12,688 bases of DNA. Origin: Gemmatimonadaceae bacterium. Lineage in GTDB: Bacteria > Gemmatimonadota > Gemmatimonadetes > Gemmatimonadales > Gemmatimonadaceae. The notes under the pieces are model-generated. The model searched no databases, was not told the DNA's origin, and saw nothing but the letters and a program-made list of their open reading frames with translations. Positions 7,239 to 12,688 of this stretch are shown in pieces; positions within the stretch are counted from its first letter, which is position 1; the number at the start of each line of letters is the position of its first letter. Made by a program: the position numbers and the translations under genes. The stretch covers positions 1 to 12,688 of the forward strand of contig JABFXM010000215.1 of assembly GCA_013361745.1 (NCBI GenBank). Direction: 5' to 3'.

Positions 7239-8432
7239 TTACGAACGCGCCTCGGTCACGGCCCGCTCGTAGACGCGGACCCATCGCTCGGCGATCCTGT
7301 CCCAGGCGAACTCCGACTCGAGCCTCTCGCGCCCCGCTTCGCCGAGCCGCGACCGTAGTTCCGGATCACTCCCCAGCCGCGCGATCGCGGCGGCCAGCGC
7401 CTCCGCGTCGCCCGCGGGCACCAGGAAACCCGTCGTTCCGTCGACGACCACGTCCTCGATTCCCCCAGATCGCGAGGCGACGACCGGCACGCGATACGAC
7501 ATTGCCTCGAGCAGGACGACGCCCAGTCCCTCGGTGTCGCCCCGCGCATCTTCGACCGCCGGCAGGACGAACGCGTCGGCGCGCGCGTATGCCGCGCGGA
7601 GCTCCTCGTCGCTGACGCGCCCGGCGAACGAGACGCGTGAGCTCAACCCCTCACGCGCCGCCTGCATCGTCAGGCTCTCGCGCTCCGGACCATCGCCCAC
7701 TATCTCGAGCCGCGCCGCCGCCAGCTCGGGGCGCTGAAGCGCTCGCAGGAGAACGTGCACGCCTTTGCGCGCGACGAGCCGCCCGACGAAGAGCAGGGTG
7801 AAGGGTCGCTCCAGCCGCGCACCCTCGGCCCGCGGCGCGAGCGCGACCGCCGCGGAATACGGTATGATCTCCACGGGCCGCTCGGTCACGCGCGCGAGGT
7901 CCGCCGCCGTGTGCCGCGAGATCGCGACGTTCACCGCCGAGATTCGCGCGCCGAGCCGAAGCAGGGCCGTGAGGATCCTCGACCGCGCGGCGACGCGAAG
8001 CTCGGCGCCGTAGTAGGTCGTCACGAGGGCGGGGTGGTTCCGTGAATGCCGCGCGACCCACCCGAAGACCGCGTGCGGCACGGGCCAGTGCACGTGGACG
8101 ACGTCGTAGCGTCGCCGCCGGATCAACCGGCGAATGGCGAGTGCGCCGCACACCACGTAGCACAGCGCCGCCAACGCATAGATCGGCGAGCGGCCGGTCC
8201 GGTCCGCGGCGTTCTCTTCGTGCGTCAGCCGCTCCCACCTCGCGGGGAAGTAGCGGAAGCGAACGATCGGCACGCCATTGTAGCTGTCGTTCCCTCCGCC
8301 GCGATACGCCGAAGTGAAGACCTCGGAATCGATCCCGCGCGACCGCAGATGCGCGATCAGCTCCACGAGCCAGGGAACGATCGGGTCCCCCGCGCTGCGG
8401 GGATAGGCGGTCACGATGTGGAGCACGCGCAT
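7239..8432 (-). CDS. Family 4 glycosyltransferase
   Basis: Retaining GT-B glycosyltransferase, most likely cytoplasmic and adding a sugar to a lipid-linked glycan or LPS core. From ATG 8432 the protein is 397 aa. The N-terminal acceptor domain begins MRVLHIVTAYPRSAGD and includes DVVHVHWPVPHAVFG (about 110-124). The C-terminal donor domain has FVGRLVARKG (215-224), EIVGDGPE (about 243-250) and the diagnostic E-x7-E motif in EGLGVVLLE (E301, E309). A TTG three codons upstream (8441) is a possible but less natural start; neither has a clear Shine-Dalgarno sequence. It is the only minus-strand gene here: it converges on the membrane GT2 and diverges from the flippase-like gene, so it has its own promoter. 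Donor and acceptor cannot be deduced. Base composition is like that of its neighbours, so transfer is not evident. Confidence 0.9.
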   Translation of the reverse strand: MRVLHIVTAYPRSAGDPIVPWLVELIAHLRSRGIDSEVFTSAYRGGGNDSYNGVPIVRFRYFPARWERLTHEENAADRTGRSPIYALAALCYVVCGALAIRRLIRRRRYDVVHVHWPVPHAVFGWVARHSRNHPALVTTYYGAELRVAARSRILTALLRLGARISAVNVAISRHTAADLARVTERPVEIIPYSAAVALAPRAEGARLERPFTLLFVGRLVARKGVHVLLRALQRPELAAARLEIVGDGPERESLTMQAAREGLSSRVSFAGRVSDEELRAAYARADAFVLPAVEDARGDTEGLGVVLLEAMSYRVPVVASRSGGIEDVVVDGTTGFLVPAGDAEALAAAIARLGSDPELRSRLGEAGRERLESEFAWDRIAERWVRVYERAVTEARS

Positions 8433-8579
8433 GAGCTGCAAACTTAGCGGCGACGCGGGGTTGCCGCTCGCTCACCGGCGAGGCCGGGGTTACCTTTATC
8501 GCGCCCACCCAACGCGGGTAACTCTCTGTCACGAGCCCAGGAAACCTCCAACCGTCCGGCGCGAGCCGGTTGGCAGCTC
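8433..8579. promoter_or_regulatory. Divergent intergenic region with inverted repeat
   Basis: This 147-bp gap between divergent genes is the only place in the window where promoters are clearly needed. GTTACC at 8489-8494 is matched by its inverted copy GGTAAC at 8517-8522, with 22 bp between the arms; it could be an operator or chance. The stretch 8490-8500 is the least GC-rich part and reads GATAAAGG on the minus strand, a -10-like element for the GT4 gene without a convincing -35. No good -35/-10 pair and no -24/-12 sigma-54 promoter was found. Confidence 0.3.
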
Positions 8580-9494
8580 TTGCTGCAGGCCGTCGTCATC
8601 GGCGGCGCGTTGTGGTTTCTCGGCTGGTTCATCTATAGGCATCGCGTCGCCCTCGCCGCGACGCGGCTCGAGCTGTCGATCCCCGACCTCATCGCGGCCT
8701 CGGCGCTCACCATCGCGACGTACGCGTTCATGGTCCGCACCTGGACCTGGACGATCCGCTGGTGGGGAGGCGCGAAGCTTGGCTTCGCGTCCGCATGGCG
8801 GATCTGGGCGCTGTCGAACATGGCGCGGTTCATACCGGGGTACGTGTGGCAGTTCGCGGGGCTCGCGGGAATGGCGTCGAGGGCGGGAGTCTCGCCGATC
8901 GCGGCAACGGGCGGGGTGCTTCTTCAGCAGGCGATCTCGCTTCTGGCCGGCCTTCTCCTCTGCGCCGCGCTCTTTCCGGCGTTGGCCGGAGCGGCGCTCC
9001 CCCTCAGTTACGGCGGTGCGGCCGCGATCGCCGTCGGCGGACTGGCCGCCGCGGTGCTGCTGCTGCCGCATTCCACCGCGCTGCTCGAGAAGCTCACGCG
9101 TCGCTTCTTTCGCAGTGGCGTCGTCTTTCCCACGCTTCGCGCCGGAGAGCTCGCGCTGTACACCGGCGCGCAGATCCTCCCGTGGCTCACCTACGGCGTC
9201 TCGTTCTGGCTCTTTGCGCATGGCCTCGTCGGCGACCGGGGTCCGAACCTCGCACTGGCCGTGGCGAGCTTCACCGCGGCGTACGCGTGGGGCATCGTCT
9301 GGGTCGTCGCGCCGGGGGGTATCGGGGTGCGTGAGGCGGCGCTCGTCGCCCTCCTCACTCCGCATCTGGGCGGCGATGTCGCCCTCGTTCTCGCGCTCGG
9401 CTCGCGCGCGTGGCTGACGGTCGTCGAGATCGTCGGCGCGCTCATCGCGATCGGCTACGCCGCGACCGTCTCGCAACCATCTCCGACTTCCTGA
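8580..9494 (+). CDS. LPG_synthase_TM / UPF0104-like integral membrane protein, possible flippase
   Basis: Polytopic inner-membrane protein of 304 aa resembling the transmembrane part of lysylphosphatidylglycerol synthase and AglD-type proteins. It has about seven to eight hydrophobic segments: near 3-18, 38-52, about 105-125, 133-160, 186-212, 216-240 and two near the end. The family-like NMARFIPGYVWQF stretch (about 80-92) and the conserved APGGIGVREAA motif (about 243-253) are present. There is no cytosolic aminoacyl-transfer domain, so it is not a full LPG synthase; such stand-alone forms are suspected lipid or glycolipid flippases. The stop overlaps the YfhO gene start (TGATG), pointing to a shared job. 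Start is doubtful: TTG 8580 has only a poor Shine-Dalgarno sequence and begins almost inside the first helix, while the frame is open upstream to 8448 with only CTG 8526 as a rare-start candidate. Confidence 0.8.
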   Translation: MLQAVVIGGALWFLGWFIYRHRVALAATRLELSIPDLIAASALTIATYAFMVRTWTWTIRWWGGAKLGFASAWRIWALSNMARFIPGYVWQFAGLAGMASRAGVSPIAATGGVLLQQAISLLAGLLLCAALFPALAGAALPLSYGGAAAIAVGGLAAAVLLLPHSTALLEKLTRRFFRSGVVFPTLRAGELALYTGAQILPWLTYGVSFWLFAHGLVGDRGPNLALAVASFTAAYAWGIVWVVAPGGIGVREAALVALLTPHLGGDVALVLALGSRAWLTVVEIVGALIAIGYAATVSQPSPTS

Positions 9495-11890
9495 TGAAAC
9501 GGTTCATCCACCGCTTCCCAACGCTCGCCGCGGCGATCGTTTACGCCATCCTCATCGCGCTGATCTTCTGGCCCTTCTGGCAGGGCAAGCTCCTGATGTG
9601 GCCCGGCAGCGACCAGGTGAACGGCTACTCGTTCCGGTTGTTCGCCGCCACGCACTTCAAGACCGTCGGCGGATTCCCCCTCTGGAATCCGTACATCTTC
9701 GGCGGGATGCCCTTCCTGCAGAACCCGACCAACGGCGACACGTTCTACCCGACGGCGCTCCTTCGGCTCATCATGCCGGTGGGTTCGGCGATGGCCCTCG
9801 GCTTCATGATCCACTTCGTGCTTGCCGGGGCGTTCACGTTCAAGCTGCTCCGGACGCTGGGGCTCCGCATCGAGTCGGCCTTCATCGGCGGCCTCTCCTA
9901 CATGCTCACCGGGCAGATCCTGTCGCAGGTGAGCCCGGGCCACGACGGGAAGCTCTTCGTGAGCGCGCTGACGCCCCTCGCGCTCGCCTTCCTGTATCGG
10001 GCGGTGACCACGAACGCCGTCCGCCAGTACCTCTACTTCGGAGCGACCGTCGGGTTCTGCCTGCTCACGCCGCACTATCAGATGACGTACTACATGCTGA
10101 TGGCGGCGGGGTTTCTCTGGATCTTCCTCAACTTCTTCGACGGGGAGCGCGAGGGCCGTGCGCCGTGGTACACCTCGCTGGGGCTCTTCGCCGCCGCGCT
10201 GCTCGTCGGCTTCGCGGTGGACGCCGTGCAGCTTCTCCCCTTCGCGCAGTACATCAAGTACTCGCCGCGCGGCGCTGCCACCGGCGTTAGCACGGGCTAT
10301 GACTTCGCCACGAGCTACTCGATGCCCATCGAGGAGACGCTCAACGTGCTCTGGCCCTCGTTCTCCGGCTCGACTCCCGCAGGGACTTACTGGGGGCAGA
10401 ACACGATCAAGCTCCACAGCGAGTACCTCGGCGGCGTCGTGATGATCCTCGCAACGCTCGGGTTCTTTCTCCGCGAGCGCCGGCGCCTCATCTGGTACTT
10501 CACCTTCATCGCGCTGTACGCGCTCTTCTTCAGCTACGGCGGGCACACACCGCTGTACCACATCCCGTACGCGCTTCTCCCGGGCATCAAGCTGACTCGG
10601 GCGCCCTCGCAGATCTTCTACCTCGTCTCCCTCAGCGCGTGCGTGCTCGCGGCATTCGGGGTCGAATACCTGCTGCGCCCACCGACGGTGACATCCGCGC
10701 GGCGAGGCGCGGTCGCGGCTCCCGCGCGCACGCCGCGAACCCCACTCATCGTCTGGGGTGCGGTGCTTCTGCTCGGGGCGCTCCTCGCGATCAGCGGCGG
10801 CTTCGGCGTGATGATCGACTCGCTGGCGGACCCTGCGCGACTGCAGGCCGCCGGGGACGGAAGAGGGCTGCTCACGTGGGACGCGCTCAGGATCCTCGTC
10901 CTCGGCGGGATCGCGATCGGCGTCATCTTCGCCTCGCTCCGCGGACGGCTGCGAGCTGGTCCGGTGTGGATCTCGCTGGCCGTGCTCGTCGCGCTCGATC
11001 TCTGGAGCGTCGAGCAGCGCTACATCCAGTGGAGTCCCCCCGCATCGGTAACCTTCGCGCCCGACGCGGTGACGAAGCTGGTCAGGGCCGATACGGGAAT
11101 ATTCCGCGTCGTCGGCCTCAGCAACGAATACCAGTACAACTATCTTCCGACGCAGGGGATCAGGCAGGTGCTCGGCTACCAGGGAACCGAGCTCCATCGC
11201 TACGACGAATTGCTCGGCGGGCAGGGGAGCTTCCAGAATCTCCTCAATCCGTCCGTCCTGCGGCTGGTCACAGCGCGGTATCTGATACTGCCGCAACAGC
11301 TCACCGCGAATCCCGCCGTCGCGCTGATCGGGGGTGGGCCGGTGGGAACGTACACGAACGGGAGCGCGTACCTCTACCGTCTGACCTCGTCGGATCCGTA
11401 TGCGTATCTCGTCGGCGCCGCGGTGAAGGTGCCGGATCAACAGGCGCTCGCCCTCATCTCGCAGCCGGGCACCGGCTTCGACCCACGGCGAGCCGTGCTG
11501 GTCCCCGAGGACGCGGCGTTCGGCGTGGAGCCATCGGCCGTTCGCGGCCTTCCCATGCCTGATTCGACTGCCGTCCGGGTCGGGCGCGACGAGGACGACG
11601 TCATCACCCTCGATATCGCGCAGCCTCCGCGGGCGCCGAGCTTCCTCTTCGTGTCGGAGAACTACTACCCCGATTGGCGCGCCACCGTCGACGGAAAGCC
11701 GGGGCAGGTCGTTCGGGCGCAGTACAGCCTGATCGCGATTCCCGTCCCCGCGGGGGCGCGCAGGGTCGAGCTCCGGACCGTGTCCAGCGCATACAACGTC
11801 GGCCGTATCATCACCCTCCTCTCCCTCGCGCTCGTCGTTGCGGCGCTGGCGATCGGGGGATTCCGGCGGAGGAGGGACGCTGTTGTCTGA
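9494..11890 (+). CDS. YfhO-family polytopic membrane protein (putative GT-C glycosyltransferase)
   Basis: Large inner-membrane protein of 798 aa with roughly a dozen transmembrane helices and an extracytoplasmic C-terminal domain. In Firmicutes, YfhO acts with the GT2 CsbB to glycosylate lipoteichoic acid from a lipid-linked sugar. Signatures here are the first helix (about 10-29), then a first periplasmic loop with WPGSDQVNGY (D40, candidate catalytic Asp of the GT-C type), PLWNPYIFGGMPF (62-74) and GDTFYP (81-86). The C-terminal domain (about 520-770) carries SENYYPDWRATVDG, AQYSLIAIPVPAG and a final membrane helix near 775-791. ATG 9494 makes a TGATG overlap with the preceding gene; a longer frame from 9410 would lie within that gene and is rejected. 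The polymer it modifies is unknown; O-antigen, another surface glycan or glycoproteins are all possible in a diderm. Confidence 0.88.
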   Translation: MKRFIHRFPTLAAAIVYAILIALIFWPFWQGKLLMWPGSDQVNGYSFRLFAATHFKTVGGFPLWNPYIFGGMPFLQNPTNGDTFYPTALLRLIMPVGSAMALGFMIHFVLAGAFTFKLLRTLGLRIESAFIGGLSYMLTGQILSQVSPGHDGKLFVSALTPLALAFLYRAVTTNAVRQYLYFGATVGFCLLTPHYQMTYYMLMAAGFLWIFLNFFDGEREGRAPWYTSLGLFAAALLVGFAVDAVQLLPFAQYIKYSPRGAATGVSTGYDFATSYSMPIEETLNVLWPSFSGSTPAGTYWGQNTIKLHSEYLGGVVMILATLGFFLRERRRLIWYFTFIALYALFFSYGGHTPLYHIPYALLPGIKLTRAPSQIFYLVSLSACVLAAFGVEYLLRPPTVTSARRGAVAAPARTPRTPLIVWGAVLLLGALLAISGGFGVMIDSLADPARLQAAGDGRGLLTWDALRILVLGGIAIGVIFASLRGRLRAGPVWISLAVLVALDLWSVEQRYIQWSPPASVTFAPDAVTKLVRADTGIFRVVGLSNEYQYNYLPTQGIRQVLGYQGTELHRYDELLGGQGSFQNLLNPSVLRLVTARYLILPQQLTANPAVALIGGGPVGTYTNGSAYLYRLTSSDPYAYLVGAAVKVPDQQALALISQPGTGFDPRRAVLVPEDAAFGVEPSAVRGLPMPDSTAVRVGRDEDDVITLDIAQPPRAPSFLFVSENYYPDWRATVDGKPGQVVRAQYSLIAIPVPAGARRVELRTVSSAYNVGRIITLLSLALVVAALAIGGFRRRRDAVV
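11868..11876 (+). promoter_or_regulatory. Ribosome binding site of the DPM1-like gene
   Basis: GGAGGAGGG lies 6 nt before the TTG at 11883, inside the end of the YfhO gene. This strong match selects TTG 11883 over the in-frame TTG at 11838. Confidence 0.75.
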
Positions 11891-12605
11891 CCGCGCCCTC
11901 GTCATCGTTCCGACGTATAACGAGCGCGAGAACATCGAGCGGCTCATTGCGACCGTCCTCGCCCAGGACCCGTCGCTCGACCTCCTCGTCGTGGATGACG
12001 GGTCGCCGGATGGTACGGGGGAGATCGTCGATCGGATCGCGGCGGCCAACCCACGAGTGCATGCGACGCATCGCCCGAAGAAGCTGGGGCTTGGCACCGC
12101 GTACCTCACGGGGTTTCGATGGGCGCTCGAGCGGGACTACGCGTACGTCTTCGAGATGGACGCCGACTTCTCGCACGACCCCGCGCACCTGCCACAGTTT
12201 CTCAGGGCCATCAAGGACAACGACCTCGTGCTCGGCTCGCGCTACCGCGAGGGACGCGTGACGGTCGTGAACTGGCCGATGACGCGGCTCCTGCTGAGCT
12301 ACTGCGCGAACATCTATGCGCGCGTCGCGACCGGGCTTCGGCTCGGCGATGCCACGGGCGGGTTCAAGTGCTTTCGAAGGGAAGTGCTCGCGGCAATTCC
12401 TCTCGACGAGGTGAAGTCGAACGGCTATGCCTTCCAGATCGAGATGAGCTTCCGCGCCTGGCGGAAGGGATTCCGCATCGCCGAGATCCCGATCGTTTTC
12501 GTGGACCGCACCGACGGCGAGAGCAAGATGTCGAACCGGATCATCCGTGAGGCGATCTGGATGGTCTGGCGGCTGCGCTGGTGGGCTCTCACGGGACACG
12601 TCTGA
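11883..12605 (+). CDS. Polyprenol monophosphomannose synthase-like GT2 (DPM1 family)
   Basis: Soluble GT-A glycosyltransferase of 240 aa that would transfer mannose or another hexose from a nucleotide donor to a polyprenyl phosphate on the inner face of the membrane. It is a close textbook match to dolichol-phosphate mannosyltransferase. It shows LVIVPTYNERENIE (6-19), LLVVDDGSPDGT (34-45), the metal-binding EMDADFSHDP (91-100, D93 and D95), VLGSRYREG (116-124), DATGGFKCFRREVL (156-169) and a FVDRTDGESKMS segment (206-217). No transmembrane helix follows, unlike the GT2 at 6158, so it belongs to the single-domain group. TTG 11883 is chosen on the strong GGAGGAGGG; it overlaps the YfhO stop by 8 bp. 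Its stop overlaps dapF (TGATG). It is the likely maker of the lipid-linked sugar for the YfhO protein next to it; the sugar itself is inferred only from the family. Confidence 0.93.
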   Translation: MSDRALVIVPTYNERENIERLIATVLAQDPSLDLLVVDDGSPDGTGEIVDRIAAANPRVHATHRPKKLGLGTAYLTGFRWALERDYAYVFEMDADFSHDPAHLPQFLRAIKDNDLVLGSRYREGRVTVVNWPMTRLLLSYCANIYARVATGLRLGDATGGFKCFRREVLAAIPLDEVKSNGYAFQIEMSFRAWRKGFRIAEIPIVFVDRTDGESKMSNRIIREAIWMVWRLRWWALTGHV

Positions 12606-12688
12606 TGGCCGAGCTGCAGGGGACGCCGTTCTACAAGATGAGCGGGTCTGGAAACGACTTCGTCGTGGTGGACGCACGCCGTGATGGC
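12605..12688 (+). CDS. dapF: Diaminopimelate epimerase DapF, 5' part
   Basis: The first 28 codons of DapF, which interconverts LL- and meso-diaminopimelate for peptidoglycan and lysine synthesis. The N-terminal signature FYKMSGSGNDFVVVDAR (residues 9-25) is typical of the family; the Asn of SGNDF (N17) contacts the substrate in characterised enzymes. The catalytic cysteines lie beyond the window end. ATG 12605 forms a TGATG overlap with the preceding glycosyltransferase gene, so it is co-transcribed with it. No distinct Shine-Dalgarno sequence is seen. Confidence 0.9.
   Translation, partial: MAELQGTPFYKMSGSGNDFVVVDARRDG

Noticed and set aside
9410..9493. Upstream start for the YfhO gene
   Set aside because: It would add 28 Arg-rich residues inside the preceding gene before a normal hydrophobic N-terminus; ATG 9494 at the TGATG junction is better.
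9455..12109. Very long minus-strand open frame (about 884 codons) opposite the YfhO gene
   Set aside because: Arg/Glu/Asp/His-rich without any domain; it spans three clear + strand genes and is a GC-skew shadow of their third-position bias.
1..12688. tRNA, rRNA, CRISPR, IS or phage elements
   Set aside because: No inverted terminal repeats, transposase, spaced direct repeats or tRNA-like cloverleaf segments were seen, and there is almost no noncoding space to hold them.

Overview
The window is a GC-rich, gene-dense bacterial chromosomal segment, almost entirely coding. It encodes Kdo/lipopolysaccharide synthesis and export, sigma-54, and then envelope glycosylation genes, so the host is a diderm (Gram-negative) bacterium. 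High GC, a long OstA-like protein in place of a short LptA, a lipoprotein-type LptC and an LptB with a large N-terminal extension point away from Proteobacteria. Gemmatimonadota or a related phylum is my best guess, but it is an inference without database support. No RNA genes, mobile elements, CRISPR arrays or phage genes are visible.

Region 1 (1-6161, + strand) is a tightly packed operon: the last codons of an upstream gene (probably kdsA), kdsC, kdsD, lptC, an lptA/OstA-like gene, lptB and rpoN. Each start overlaps the preceding stop (CTGA, GTGA, ATGA, TGATG, ATGA, ATGA), which implies translational coupling. The gene set follows the well-known kdsD-kdsC-lptC-lptA-lptB-rpoN synteny of enterobacteria, with kdsC before kdsD here and without the usual hpf/ptsN after rpoN. 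KdsC and KdsD make Kdo, the inner-core sugar of LPS. LptB powers LPS extraction from the inner membrane, and LptC plus the OstA-like protein would form the periplasmic bridge.

Region 2 (6158-8432) begins with a family-2 glycosyltransferase carrying two C-terminal membrane helices, joined to rpoN by a GTGA overlap. A family-4 glycosyltransferase follows on the minus strand, ending 64 bp from it, and is the only gene that breaks the + strand run.

Region 3 (about 8580-12688, + strand) opens after a 147-bp divergent gap. It holds a LPG_synthase_TM/UPF0104 membrane protein (possible lipid flippase), a 798-aa YfhO-family polytopic protein, a soluble dolichol-phosphate-mannose-synthase-like enzyme and the first 28 codons of dapF. 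These again overlap start to stop. Together with the membrane-anchored GT2, regions 2-3 contain the parts expected of a lipid-linked sugar donor / flippase / GT-C transferase pathway that decorates surface polymers.

The most novel items are the ~150-residue unrecognised N-terminal domain fused to LptB (its start is supported by a good Shine-Dalgarno sequence), the candidate three-component glycosylation module, the lipoprotein form of LptC, and the apparent CTG start of kdsC.
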